From Methylococcales bacterium (GTDB taxonomy: Bacteria; Pseudomonadota; Gammaproteobacteria; Methylococcales; Methylomonadaceae), in NCBI GenBank assembly GCA_023146575.1, contig JAGLBU010000237.1, positions 1 to 16,647 of the forward strand: a DNA stretch of 16,647 nt. Direction: 5' to 3'. The notes beneath the pieces are model-generated. The model was given only the letters and a program-made list of their open reading frames with translations. It did no database searches and was not told the DNA's origin. A program made the translations under genes and the position numbers. This document shows positions 1-7,824 of the stretch, in pieces; position 1 is the stretch's first letter, and each line of letters starts with the position of its first letter.

Positions 1-1290
1 CGTGGTGTTAGCGGTGTTATTGCACGCGATTTTATGCTGGGCTATTCCCCCAATGCGTGGAATGAACTGAGTCAACATTTTAACCGTAAACTTTTACTTG
101 ATTCAGGCTTGTTAGTCGAAAAAGAACAACGCAGTTACGATCGTTTTCGAGGTCGTTTAATGTTCCCCATCCGTGATAAACGAGGACGTGTACTTGGATT
201 TGGTGCCAGAGTCTTAGATGACAGCTTGCCAAAATATCTTAATTCCCCAGAAACCGAGGTTTTCTCTAAAGGTAACGAAGTTTATGGTTTATATGAACTT
301 TTACAGCATAAAAATAAACCTGAACAGATTTTAATTGTTGAAGGCTACATGGATGTAATTGCACTGGCCCAATTTAAAATTCATTACGCAGTTGCAACCC
401 TTGGCACTGCAACCTCCCAAAAACTCTTAGAGATTTTATTTCGTTACAGTTCTGAGCTGGTGTTTTGTTTTGATGGTGATAAAGCAGGTGAAAAAGCGGC
501 TTGGCGTGCTATTGAAACTGCCATGCCAACTCTAAAAGATGGGCGACAAATTAAGGTCATGTTATTACCACAAGGCGATGATCCCGACACACTCATTCGC
601 CAAGAAGGATTGGAGACTTTTGAGCAGCGAATTTTATCCTCACAAACTTTATCGGATTATTTTTTTAAGCAACTAAGTGAAAATATTAATTTGACCACAC
701 TGGAAGGACGCTCAAACCTTATTACACAGGCTCAACCACATTTACAAAAAATACCCAATGGCGTGTTTAAAAAAATGATGCAAGCGCGTTTGCAAACATT
801 ATCTGAGCATAAATTTAGCCAATTTTCACCGCCGCCTATTCAAACGAACCAACAACAAAAATTACTAAAAAAACCCAAGCTATCTCTTACACGCTATACC
901 ATCGCCTTGTTAATACAAAATTCTTGGCTATCACCACTCGCTATCAAAAAAATATCTGATGGAGGCTATTTAAATTTTTCGGGTTATCAAGTTCTTAAAA
1001 GCATCTTGAATACTATTTCAGATAGAAAACCTACTAACATGGGGTTACTACTTGAGTATTATCGTGACACAAAAGATGAAAAAATAATAAATACGTTGGC
1101 GGCTTATAATTTAAATATTGATAATGCCTCAAAAGAAATTATCGAAAAAACATTTATTGATAGTCTTAATAATCTAATGAAACACGCGCAAGAATCATAT
1201 CTAAACACCCTACTGGTTAAAGAAAGGCATCAACAATTAACTATGCAAGAAAAAGAAATTTTATTAAAAATACTTGGAAAAAATAACTAA
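1..1290 (+). CDS. dnaG: DNA primase DnaG, 5'-truncated by the window edge
   Basis: DnaG makes the short RNA primers for replication and docks on the DnaB helicase at the fork. The reading frame is open from base 1 (first residues RGVSGVIARDF), so the ATG at 34 is an internal Met and the zinc-binding N-terminus lies outside the window. The visible part holds the catalytic core, including SYDRFRGRLMFPIRDKRG and PKYLNSPETEVF. It also holds the TOPRIM fold: the Glu of ILIVEGYMDV and the paired Asp of FCFDGDKAG are the expected metal ligands. After about residue 280 the sequence becomes variable and Lys/Asn-rich, as expected for the DnaB-binding domain. rpoD follows 70 bases later, the classical macromolecular-synthesis order; rpsU, if present, would lie upstream. 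Identity is certain from these motifs; only the 5' end is unknown. Confidence 0.97.
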   Translation, partial: RGVSGVIARDFMLGYSPNAWNELSQHFNRKLLLDSGLLVEKEQRSYDRFRGRLMFPIRDKRGRVLGFGARVLDDSLPKYLNSPETEVFSKGNEVYGLYELLQHKNKPEQILIVEGYMDVIALAQFKIHYAVATLGTATSQKLLEILFRYSSELVFCFDGDKAGEKAAWRAIETAMPTLKDGRQIKVMLLPQGDDPDTLIRQEGLETFEQRILSSQTLSDYFFKQLSENINLTTLEGRSNLITQAQPHLQKIPNGVFKKMMQARLQTLSEHKFSQFSPPPIQTNQQQKLLKKPKLSLTRYTIALLIQNSWLSPLAIKKISDGGYLNFSGYQVLKSILNTISDRKPTNMGLLLEYYRDTKDEKIINTLAAYNLNIDNASKEIIEKTFIDSLNNLMKHAQESYLNTLLVKERHQQLTMQEKEILLKILGKNN

Positions 1291-1308
1291 CATTTTCTCT
1301 CAATTTTA

Positions 1309-1317
1309 TGTTAGAAT
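1309..1317 (+). promoter_or_regulatory. Possible extended -10 promoter for rpoD
   Basis: In the dnaG-rpoD gap, TGT precedes TAGAAT, giving a TGn-TAGAAT extended -10 element. No good -35 hexamer sits 16-18 bases upstream, which extended -10 promoters can tolerate. Transcription from here would start near 1324 and give rpoD its own short-leader mRNA. This is inference from a short match in AT-rich sequence. Confidence 0.3.
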
Positions 1318-1324
1318 TTTCTGT

Positions 1325-1349
1325 TCAGTCAGGGCTTGCTGATTTTTTT
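1325..1349 (+). terminator. Weak terminator- or attenuator-like hairpin before rpoD
   Basis: TCAG at 1325-1328 pairs with CTGA at 1339-1342. A bulged T and a further CA/TG pair lie inside, and the loop is GGGCT. Seven T follow directly at 1343-1349, and the rpoD Shine-Dalgarno sequence begins at once after them. The stem is short (about six pairs with a bulge), so termination would be partial at best. It could tune read-through from dnaG into rpoD or affect ribosome access. Confidence 0.3.
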
Positions 1350-1360
1350 GTAGGAAAACA

Positions 1361-3181
1361 ATGAACCAAGAACAGCAACAATCTCAACTCAAACAATTAA
1401 TTGCTAAAGGCAAAAGACAAGGGTACTTAACGTACACGGAAATTAATGACCACCTACCTGGTGATATCGTTGACCCCGAACAAATAGAAGAAATCATTGC
1501 GATGATTACCGATATGGGGATTCAAGTTCATGAAACTGCCCCCGATGCCGACACTATTATCTCTTCTAGTACCGTTGTTAGCACCGATGATGATGATGCC
1601 GCAGCAGCAGAAGTCGCTGCATTAGCCTCGGTTGACAGTGAATTTGGCCGCACCACCGATCCTGTCCGTATGTATATGCGTGAAATGGGTTCTGTTGAAC
1701 TTTTAACCCGCGAGCAAGAACTTAAAATTGCAAAACGGATTGAAAAGGGTCAACAGCACATTATAACGGCTATTTCTCGCTCATTCCATATCGTTCAAAC
1801 TTTTCTTGATGAGTATACTAACCTTGGTAATGAAAGTTCTGAATTAAAATTTTCAGATTTAATGACAGGCTTAAGTGACTTAGGCGAACCTGAAAATTTA
1901 AACGGTCTCTCCGCTCTAAAAACAAAAGAAGAAAATAACGACGAAGAGGAAGAAGACAAGGGAATTGATTTTGAAAAAATTGATATTAAAGTTAAAGAAT
2001 TAAGAATTAGCTTAGAATCTTCCTTAGCGGTTTTTGAAAAAAATGGTTATTCCAGTGACAAATCAGATAGAGCCTTTTCAGAATTAGCAGACTCTTTTTT
2101 AGCCTTTAAGTGGTCATTGCAATATCTTAAAAAAATGATTGCCAAAGTAAACCTTATTGCCACTACTATTCGGCAAAAAGAAAAACAAATCATAATGATT
2201 TTTGTGAGCAAAGCAAAAATGCCACGGAAAGAATTTATTCAATCCTTCAGCAAAAATGAATCAAACCCTAAATGGCTAACACCCTACTTAAAAGAAACGG
2301 ATAAAAATCCTTATTTTTCCGTTATAAAAGCGCATGAAAAACAACTTAAAAAATTACAACTAGAATTACTTGTAATAGAAGAAACACAAGGACTTTCTAT
2401 TTTAGAACTTAAGGATATTAATCGCCGAATGTCGATTGGTGAAGCACAATCAAGACGCGCTAAAAAAGACATGATTGAAGCTAACCTTAGATTGGTTATT
2501 TCAATTGCTAAAAAGTACACTAATCGTGGTTTACAGTTTTTAGATTTAATCCAAGAAGGTAATATTGGTTTAATGAAAGCCGTTGATAAATTTGAATACC
2601 GTCGCGGCTATAAGTTTTCAACCTATGCAACGTGGTGGATAAGACAAGCCATTACACGCTCTATTGCAGATCAAGCACGAACCATCCGTATTCCTGTGCA
2701 TATGATTGAAACCATTAATAAATTAAACCGTGTTTCACGACAAATTTTACAAGAAATGGGCCGCGAAGCAACCCCAGAAGAACTGGCAGAACGCATGGAA
2801 ATGCCAGAAGATAAAGTTCGTAAAGTGTTGAAGATTGCTAAAGAACCCATTTCAATGGAAACGCCTATTGGTGATGATGAAGATTCTCACCTAGGCGATT
2901 TTATCGAAGATGCAAAGGTGCTTTCCCCTGTAGAATCGGCTACCGTTGCAGGTTTGCGTGAATCAACACAAAATATCTTAAGCGGCTTAACCACACGAGA
3001 AGCCAAGGTATTACGCATGCGATTTGGTATTAATATGAATACCGACCATACTTTAGAAGAAGTTGGCAAGCAATTTGATGTCACACGAGAGCGAATTCGT
3101 CAAATTGAAGCCAAGGCGCTTAGAAAACTCAGACACCCCTCACGTTCAGAAAGACTTAGATGTTTTCTCGAAGGTGAATAA
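1361..3181 (+). CDS. rpoD: Housekeeping RNA polymerase sigma factor RpoD (sigma-70)
   Basis: Primary sigma factor that directs RNA polymerase to -35/-10 promoters. Its 606 residues are close to the roughly 613 of E. coli RpoD. In order: region 1.1 (about 1-60); an acidic, Ala-rich linker; region 1.2 from residue 100 ([11 protein letters not shown]); a non-conserved region with an acidic run near 191-200; region 2 at about 374-449, with [19 protein letters not shown] melting and recognising the -10; region 3; and region 4 from about 543, with the -35 helix-turn-helix [19 protein letters not shown] at 564-582. The start is set by TAGGA upstream of the ATG at 1361. It follows dnaG by 70 bases and is followed by a tRNA after 11 bases, so the tRNA probably sits in the rpoD transcript tail. 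The identity is unambiguous. Confidence 0.99.
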   Translation: MNQEQQQSQLKQLIAKGKRQGYLTYTEINDHLPGDIVDPEQIEEIIAMITDMGIQVHETAPDADTIISSSTVVSTDDDDAAAAEVAALASVDSEFGRTTDPVRMYMREMGSVELLTREQELKIAKRIEKGQQHIITAISRSFHIVQTFLDEYTNLGNESSELKFSDLMTGLSDLGEPENLNGLSALKTKEENNDEEEEDKGIDFEKIDIKVKELRISLESSLAVFEKNGYSSDKSDRAFSELADSFLAFKWSLQYLKKMIAKVNLIATTIRQKEKQIIMIFVSKAKMPRKEFIQSFSKNESNPKWLTPYLKETDKNPYFSVIKAHEKQLKKLQLELLVIEETQGLSILELKDINRRMSIGEAQSRRAKKDMIEANLRLVISIAKKYTNRGLQFLDLIQEGNIGLMKAVDKFEYRRGYKFSTYATWWIRQAITRSIADQARTIRIPVHMIETINKLNRVSRQILQEMGREATPEELAERMEMPEDKVRKVLKIAKEPISMETPIGDDEDSHLGDFIEDAKVLSPVESATVAGLRESTQNILSGLTTREAKVLRMRFGINMNTDHTLEEVGKQFDVTRERIRQIEAKALRKLRHPSRSERLRCFLEGE

Positions 3182-3192
3182 TAATTTATATA

Positions 3193-3269
3193 GGGCCCTT
3201 AGCTCAGTTGGTTAGAGCATCCGACTCATAATCGGCAGGTCCCCAGTTCAAGTCTGGGAGGGCCCACCA
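3193..3269 (+). tRNA. tRNA-Ile2 with CAU anticodon (read as AUA after lysidine modification)
   Basis: A full cloverleaf of 77 bases can be drawn. The acceptor stem is GGGCCCT/AGGGCCC with an encoded CCA, the D arm is GCTC/GAGC, the anticodon CAT lies at 3227-3229, and the T arm is CCCAG/CTGGG. CAU alone would also fit tRNA-Met. However, the GGGCCC acceptor, the TTAGCTCAG start and the CCGA-CTCATAA-TCGG arm match the tRNA-Ile2 type, whose C34 is changed to lysidine by TilS so that it decodes AUA. E. coli also has its tRNA-Ile2 gene (ileX) near rpoD. Pair 27-43 is a T-C mismatch, so the anticodon stem has four clean pairs. Most likely processed from the rpoD transcript. Confidence 0.85.
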
Positions 3270-3276
3270 TCTTTTT

Positions 3277-3302
3277 AAAAGGTCGCATTAGCGGCCTTTT
3301 TT
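3277..3302 (+). terminator. Intrinsic terminator after rpoD and tRNA-Ile2
   Basis: AAAAGGTCGC (3277-3286) pairs with GCGGCCTTTT (3291-3300) around the loop ATTA with one T-G wobble. The run of T continues to 3302. It lies eight bases after the tRNA CCA end and is well placed to end the dnaG-rpoD-tRNA transcript. It leaves only about 30 bases for a metK promoter, and I see no convincing one there. Confidence 0.85.
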
Positions 3303-3334
3303 ATATCTATTATTTAACATTAAAGGTACTTCTC

Positions 3335-4492
3335 ATGAGTCAAAATTATATATTTACCTCAGAATCTGTTTCTGAAGGCCATCCTGATAAAATGGCGGAT
3401 CAAATTTCCGATGCTGTTGTGGATGCTTTATTAAAGCAAGACCCACAATCACGTATTGCTTGTGAAACCATGATAAAAACAGGCATGGTCATCTTAGCGG
3501 GTGAAATCACAACTAAGGCATGGGTCGATACCGAAGCCGTCGTTCGAAAAGTTGTTAAAGAAATTGGCTATGATGGCGAAGCAGGCTTTGACTGGGAAAC
3601 CTGTGCGGTTTTAAATGCCATTGGCAAACAATCTTCTGATATTGCTATGGGCGTAGATGATAGCGATGATCACGAACAAGGTGCAGGTGACCAAGGCTTA
3701 ATGTTTGGCTATGCCAGCAATGAAATTGAATCCGTATTAATGCCCGCTCCCATTCATTTTTCACATCGTTTAGTAGAGCGCCAAGCCCAAATTCGAAAAA
3801 GTGGTGAGTTATCATGGTTACGACCCGATGCTAAAAGCCAAGTGACATTTCGCTATGAAAATCATAAACCTATCGCGGTTGATGCGGTGGTGTTATCAAC
3901 TCAGCATTCACCAGATATTTCTCAAAAAGAACTTCAGGAAGCGGTTCGAGAACTTATTATCAATCCAGTATTAAAAGACTGGTTGCATAAAGACACACAA
4001 TATCATATTAACCCGACAGGAAACTTTGTCATTGGCGGTCCTGTGGGCGATTGCGGTCTGACAGGACGTAAAATTATTGTTGATACTTACGGCGGTATGG
4101 CGCGTCATGGTGGTGGCGCTTTTTCAGGAAAAGACCCTTCTAAAGTTGATCGTTCAGCCGCTTACATGTGTCGTTATGTGGCTAAAAATATTGTCGCCGC
4201 AGGCATTGCAGAACGCTGTGAAGTGCAAGTATCCTATGCGATTGGGGTTGCAGAACCAACGTCTATCGGTATTGAAACCTTTGGCACTTGTAAGATTGAT
4301 GAAGCAAAACTAGAACAAATCATTCGTGAAAATTTCGATTTACGCCCTAAAGGTTTAATTGCTCAATTGGATTTATTAAAACCCATTTATCAAAAAACCG
4401 CCGCTTATGGACATTTTGGACGAACAGAAGAAAGTTTTAGTTGGGAAAAAACCGATAAAGCTGACGACTTAAAACAAGCCGCTGGCATTTAA
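3335..4492 (+). CDS. metK: S-adenosylmethionine synthetase
   Basis: Makes SAM from methionine and ATP in the cytosol. The length of 385 residues is normal for the family. Key motifs are visible: GHPDK at residues 15-19 (ATP and metal site), the GAGDQG loop at 116-121, and the Gly-rich phosphate loop GGGAFSGKD at 259-267 followed by [14 protein letters not shown] lies just upstream of the ATG at 3335. ahcY follows after 21 bases, so the two form a unit: MetK supplies SAM and AhcY clears the SAH left by methyl transfer. The upstream gap holds only the preceding terminator and a short AT-rich stretch, so there is no room for a typical SAM or SAH riboswitch. The identity is certain. Confidence 0.99.
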   Translation: MSQNYIFTSESVSEGHPDKMADQISDAVVDALLKQDPQSRIACETMIKTGMVILAGEITTKAWVDTEAVVRKVVKEIGYDGEAGFDWETCAVLNAIGKQSSDIAMGVDDSDDHEQGAGDQGLMFGYASNEIESVLMPAPIHFSHRLVERQAQIRKSGELSWLRPDAKSQVTFRYENHKPIAVDAVVLSTQHSPDISQKELQEAVRELIINPVLKDWLHKDTQYHINPTGNFVIGGPVGDCGLTGRKIIVDTYGGMARHGGGAFSGKDPSKVDRSAAYMCRYVAKNIVAAGIAERCEVQVSYAIGVAEPTSIGIETFGTCKIDEAKLEQIIRENFDLRPKGLIAQLDLLKPIYQKTAAYGHFGRTEESFSWEKTDKADDLKQAAGI

Positions 4493-4513
4493 TTTAATTA
4501 CTTAGGAATAATA

Positions 4514-5806
4514 ATGAGTCACACAGATTACAAAGTCGCCGATATTTCTCTGGCAGAATGGGGACGTAAAGAAATAAATATTGCCGAAACAGAAATGCCT
4601 GGTTTAATGGCATTACGTGAAGAATTTGGCGAAAGTAAACCGTTAAAAGACGCTCAGATTGCGGGCTGTCTACACATGACCATTCAAACAGCGGTGTTAA
4701 TTGAAACCTTAACCGCATTAGGCGCCGAGGTTCGCTGGTCATCGTGTAATATTTTTTCAACTCAAGATCATGCCGCCGCCGCAATGGCCGAGTCTGGTAT
4801 CCCTGTTTTTGCTTGGAAAGGTGAAACTGAAGAAGAAGCCGAATGGTGTATTGAGCAAACCATTATTGGTACAGATGACTGGCGCCCTAACATGATTTTG
4901 GATGATGGTGGTGATTTAACCGTGATGATGCACGATAAATTTCCAGAATTAATGGCAGGCGTTAAAGGTTTATCCGAAGAAACCACCACAGGTGTCCTGC
5001 GTCTTTATGAGATGGTGAATAAAGGCACGTTAAAAGTCCCCGCTTTTAATGTTAATGATTCAGTCACTAAATCAAAGTTCGATAATCTTTACGGTTGCCG
5101 TGAATCGTTGGTTGATGGCATTAAACGTGCTACTGACGTTATGATTGCAGGAAAAATTGCGGTCGTGTGCGGTTATGGCGATGTTGGAAAAGGCTGTGCC
5201 CAGTCCTTACGAGGATTAGGCGCAACGGTTTGGATTACGGAAATTGACCCTATTTGTGCTTTACAAGCCGCAATGGAAGGGTTTCGCGTTGTTACTATGG
5301 ATGAAGCGGCTCCTTTAGCGAATATTATTGTTACCGCAACGGGAAATTTTAATGTCTTAACCCATGATCACTTAACCGCCATGCGTGACCAAGCCATTGT
5401 GTGTAACATTGGTCATTTTGATTCTGAAATTGAAATTGCGGCACTGCGTCAATACCAATGGGAAAACATTAAGCCTCAGGTTGATCATGTGATTTTTCCT
5501 GATGGCAAACGCATTATTGTGTTAGCCGAAGGTCGATTAGTCAATTTAGGCTGTGCAACGGGACACCCTAGCTTTGTGATGTCAAATTCATTTTGCAACC
5601 AAGTGTTAGCACAAATTGAATTGTGGAAAAATGCCAATAAATACGATAATAAAGTCTATATTTTACCAAAAAAATTAGATGAAAAAGTCGCACGATTGCA
5701 TTTAAAACAATTAGGGGTTCAGTTAACACAGCTAACTGAAAAACAAGCTAGTTACATCAATGTTCCACAAGAAGGTCCTTATAAGCCAGAGCATTATCGT
5801 TACTAA
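4514..5806 (+). CDS. ahcY: S-adenosylhomocysteine hydrolase (adenosylhomocysteinase)
   Basis: NAD-dependent enzyme that splits S-adenosylhomocysteine into homocysteine and adenosine, relieving product inhibition of methyltransferases. It has 430 residues. The substrate domain carries [39 protein letters not shown] and [16 protein letters not shown]. The Rossmann NAD loop is GYGDVGKG at 220-227, and the protein ends in the family's terminal PEHYRY. Many proteobacterial forms are about 460-475 residues because of an insertion of roughly 40 residues before SEETTTG; this protein lacks it and matches the short form. AGGA lies six bases before the ATG at 4514. It is co-directional with metK (21-base gap) and ends at a hairpin shared with the convergent cold-shock gene. 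Confidence 0.98.
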   Translation: MSHTDYKVADISLAEWGRKEINIAETEMPGLMALREEFGESKPLKDAQIAGCLHMTIQTAVLIETLTALGAEVRWSSCNIFSTQDHAAAAMAESGIPVFAWKGETEEEAEWCIEQTIIGTDDWRPNMILDDGGDLTVMMHDKFPELMAGVKGLSEETTTGVLRLYEMVNKGTLKVPAFNVNDSVTKSKFDNLYGCRESLVDGIKRATDVMIAGKIAVVCGYGDVGKGCAQSLRGLGATVWITEIDPICALQAAMEGFRVVTMDEAAPLANIIVTATGNFNVLTHDHLTAMRDQAIVCNIGHFDSEIEIAALRQYQWENIKPQVDHVIFPDGKRIIVLAEGRLVNLGCATGHPSFVMSNSFCNQVLAQIELWKNANKYDNKVYILPKKLDEKVARLHLKQLGVQLTQLTEKQASYINVPQEGPYKPEHYRY

Positions 5807-5823
5807 AATAACCAAGCATTAAA

Positions 5824-5855
5824 AAAGCCATACTGCTTTAAAACAGTATGGCTTT
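5824..5855. terminator. Bidirectional terminator between ahcY and the cold-shock gene
   Basis: AAAGCCATACTG (5824-5835) and CAGTATGGCTTT (5844-5855) form a perfect 12-pair stem with an 8-base loop. On the minus strand it is followed by a run of T (from the A run starting at 5821), so it is a strong terminator for the cold-shock gene. On the plus strand the trailing T run is only three bases before CATAT, so ahcY termination here is likely but less canonical. Confidence 0.85.
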
Positions 5856-5885
5856 CATATGAAGCTAAATTAAATCTTGTTTAAT

Positions 5886-6101
5886 TTACACTGGATCAAC
5901 ATCTTCTGCTTGCAAACCTTTTTGACCTTGAGTCACTTTCATGGTTACCGATTGACCTTCGACGAGTGTTTTACGACCGCCATTATCACTGTTGATTGCA
6001 CTGTAATGTACAAAAACATCTTTATTATCCGCTTGTGCAATAAAGCCAAAGCCTTTCTCATCATTAAACCACTTAACTGTGCCTTCTACTCGATCTGTCA
6101 T
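5886..6101 (-). CDS. Cold-shock domain protein (CspA family)
   Basis: A 71-residue single-domain protein of the size of CspA-type RNA chaperones, which bind single-stranded RNA or DNA and melt secondary structure. The OB-fold motifs are clear: GTVKWFN at 7-13, RNP1 KGFGFI at 16-21, and RNP2 VFVHYS at 29-34 with Tyr where Phe is more usual. The protein is acidic and ends EDVDPV. The start at 6101 gives the standard N-terminus; the upstream AGAGATAAGAAA is only a weak ribosome site. It is monocistronic, with a strong terminator downstream and a long gene-free region upstream, as is common for temperature-controlled csp mRNAs. Which Csp paralogue this is, and whether it is cold-induced, cannot be told from sequence. 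Confidence 0.95.
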   Translation of the reverse strand: MTDRVEGTVKWFNDEKGFGFIAQADNKDVFVHYSAINSDNGGRKTLVEGQSVTMKVTQGQKGLQAEDVDPV

Positions 6102-6422
6102 TTTCTTATCTCTGTTGTACGTTATAAATATATAGGTGAATCAATAAAGCAGGTGTTGCGGGAGTGTAAATCTTAATTATTTATTTCCTACCATCAATTA
6201 AAAAAATTTATCAATGGATATAACATCATACCGTGCCGTATTAGTGTCCATTTTACACTTTAAAAAATTCAGGACAAGCGACAAACACATTTTTAATAAC
6301 CGACTAAATTACACAGGTTATGGCATCTATGGCGATATTTATAGAATAATACTTATGATTCAAATTGTTATAAGTCAACAAAAAAATCAAAAAAAATCTT
6401 ATTTCTGATGAAAAATATTTAC
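6102..6422 (-). other. Gene-free region upstream of the cold-shock gene; possible leader and promoter
   Basis: These 321 very AT-rich bases lie between the cold-shock start and the end of the parA-like gene. No credible gene is present: an open frame at 6214-6408 on the plus strand has no family look and no ribosome site. On the minus strand two T runs (T8 and T7) in the stretch 6381-6397 sit just upstream of TTGACT (6378-6373), like an UP element before a -35. The -10 is unclear: TAAGTA at 17 bases and TATAAA further on are both imperfect. If this is the promoter, the mRNA has a leader of roughly 230-250 bases. Just before the gene, minus-strand TAACGTACAACAGA (6124-6111) resembles the E. 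coli cold box. No GC-rich terminator for the parA-like gene is seen. Confidence 0.4.
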
Positions 6423-7196
6423 TCAGGCGTTAATTTCTGCGTATAAAGCCTTAAATTCTTCGGCTAATTTATGATTTGGCGCATAGTGAATCAAAGGTTG
6501 TGCATGGGTATGCGACTCACGAACCTTAACCGAAGGTGAAATTTTACTCTTTAAAACAGGATGACCTGCTTTAATTAACTCTTCAACCAATTGCGCGGGT
6601 AAGTTCGCCTGTTTTTGAAATTGATTGACCACAATTCCCTCAATTTCCAACGCCTCATTATGGTCGGCCTTCACTTCGGCTAACGACTGCATTAAAGAAT
6701 ACAAGGCATCTTTTGCAAACGCATCACAATCAAACGGAATCAAACACCGATCCGAGGCAATTAACGCCGATTGACTATAAAAATTCAGCACAGGCGGCGT
6801 ATCAATATAGACATCATCAAAATTCTCCAACGTATTCAACGCATCCCGGAGCTTAAAAATTTTATAACGCGATTCCAACCGCCCATGCAAGGGTTCTAAA
6901 TCAGGATGCGCGGGAATCACATGCAAATTTGCAAAAGGGGTTTTTTGAATCAAACCGCCCAATCCAGATTCTTGAGAACCAAACAAGCCCAAGCTCAAAG
7001 CCTCTTTAAAAAAATAAGCAATAGATTTATCAGAATTCGTTTCTTTTTTACCTAATAAATATTGTGTGGCATTACCTTGAATATCAAGATCAATCACCAG
7101 TGTTTTTCTACCCTCAGACGCACTAATCGCCGCCAAGTTACAAGTAATGGTTGATTTCCCAACACCCCCTTTTTGATTAAAAATAACCCTACGCAT
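6423..7196 (-). CDS. Orphan ParA/MinD-type P-loop ATPase
   Basis: ParA-family ATPases form ATP-dependent dimers that position DNA or protein cargo. The start is chosen at 7196: GAGGAATCAC directly precedes this ATG, while the upstream in-frame ATGs at 7217 and 7208 have no ribosome site. This gives 257 residues beginning MRRVIFNQKGGVGKST. The deviant Walker A box KGGVGKST lies at 9-16 with the signature Lys9, the A' motif VIDLDIQGNAT at about 34-44, and Walker B VYIDTPP at about 131-137. There is no N-terminal DNA-binding domain. No ParB gene or parS-like repeat is seen nearby, so it is unlikely to be the chromosome segregation ParA. It lies 59 bases after the YbeL-like gene on the same strand and is probably co-transcribed. 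The cargo is unknown. Confidence 0.9.
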   Translation of the reverse strand: MRRVIFNQKGGVGKSTITCNLAAISASEGRKTLVIDLDIQGNATQYLLGKKETNSDKSIAYFFKEALSLGLFGSQESGLGGLIQKTPFANLHVIPAHPDLEPLHGRLESRYKIFKLRDALNTLENFDDVYIDTPPVLNFYSQSALIASDRCLIPFDCDAFAKDALYSLMQSLAEVKADHNEALEIEGIVVNQFQKQANLPAQLVEELIKAGHPVLKSKISPSVKVRESHTHAQPLIHYAPNHKLAEEFKALYAEINA

Positions 7197-7255
7197 GTGA
7201 TTCCTCATTAAATCCATTAGATACTGTAGGCATTATAGGCGCTCATAAGTCAATA

Positions 7256-7741
7256 TCAACGTCTGATAAAGTTTTTATCGCCACAATCGGGACACGCTGG
7301 AATTTCACTTGGAGATTTAAACGCAATTTCCTTAGAACACTTGTCACAAATAAACGTCCCAGGGCTTACAAGATCACCTGTTTTATAAGGGTGATATTTT
7401 TCGGCTTGCTGCTGTATTTTAGATAACTCCAAGCGCGTTTTATCCGCCAAACTTTTAAAAGAATCGACCGCAAAATTTTCGATTAAATTAATATCAAATT
7501 TCAACCATGCGGATAAATCCGCTTCTTTCTCTTCAGAATTCAGCGCCGCATGATCTAAATCACGTCGTAATGAACCCCCTATATGTGCAATTTCATCTTG
7601 CGTTAATCCCCCTACGGCATTAAGTTTTTCTTTTGCAATTTCCAGTGCATCGGCGGTTGAATGCAATGTATCGTCCATTACCTCATATAAATGTTCGATT
7701 AAATTGTTATAAGCTTCAGTTAAATTGTCATTTCGACTCAT
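7256..7741 (-). CDS. ybeL: YbeL-like zinc-ribbon protein (DUF1451 family)
   Basis: A 161-residue protein of unknown role. E. coli YbeL is about the same length and its gene is also next to leuS, which supports the assignment. Residues 1-115 are predicted mostly helical and acidic (NNLIEHLYEVMDDT, then a Leu/Glu/Lys-rich stretch). The C-terminus is a zinc ribbon with ligands C132 and C135 (CDKC) and C150 and C153 (CPDC). There is no signal peptide or membrane segment, so it should be cytosolic. GGAG lies upstream of the ATG at 7741. The gene is divergent from leuS across 83 bases and is followed by the orphan ParA gene on the same strand. Biochemical function is not known for the family; I infer none. 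Confidence 0.8.
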   Translation of the reverse strand: MSRNDNLTEAYNNLIEHLYEVMDDTLHSTADALEIAKEKLNAVGGLTQDEIAHIGGSLRRDLDHAALNSEEKEADLSAWLKFDINLIENFAVDSFKSLADKTRLELSKIQQQAEKYHPYKTGDLVSPGTFICDKCSKEIAFKSPSEIPACPDCGDKNFIRR

Positions 7742-7767
7742 TTTTTACACTCCATTAAAAATCACGC

Positions 7768-7796
7768 TTTAGAATTATGTAACACTGCGGTATTCT
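7768..7796 (+). promoter_or_regulatory. Candidate sigma-70 promoter for leuS
   Basis: TTTAGA at 7768-7773 and TATTCT at 7791-7796 are separated by exactly 17 bases, each matching four of six consensus positions. Transcription would begin about 20 bases before the leuS ATG. It sits in the 83-base divergent gap shared with the YbeL-like gene, for which I see no comparable minus-strand promoter. Confidence 0.45.
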
Positions 7797-7824
7797 ATCG
7801 CTTTTAAGCCCTAAAAGACGAGAC

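Noticed and set aside
3193..3269. Elongator or initiator tRNA-Met
   Set aside because: The anticodon is CAU, but the acceptor stem and anticodon arm match the tRNA-Ile2 type, and E. coli also has ileX near rpoD; the initiator is excluded by the normal first base pair and the lack of three G-C pairs in the anticodon stem.
3303..3334. SAM or SAH riboswitch in front of metK
   Set aside because: Only about 30 bases separate the upstream terminator from the metK start, too few for any known SAM- or SAH-binding aptamer plus expression platform.
5877..6176. Open frame of 99 codons on the plus strand opposite the cold-shock gene
   Set aside because: It is antisense to a gene with perfect RNP1 and RNP2 motifs and has no support of its own.
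6214..6408. Open frame of 64 codons on the plus strand in the gap between the cold-shock and parA-like genes
   Set aside because: No ribosome site, no recognisable motif and Ile/Lys/Asn/Tyr-rich composition typical of translated AT-rich noncoding DNA.
6423..7196. Plasmid or chromosome partition locus
   Set aside because: No ParB, no parS-like repeats and no replication gene nearby; the neighbours are ordinary chromosomal genes, so an orphan ParA is the better reading.
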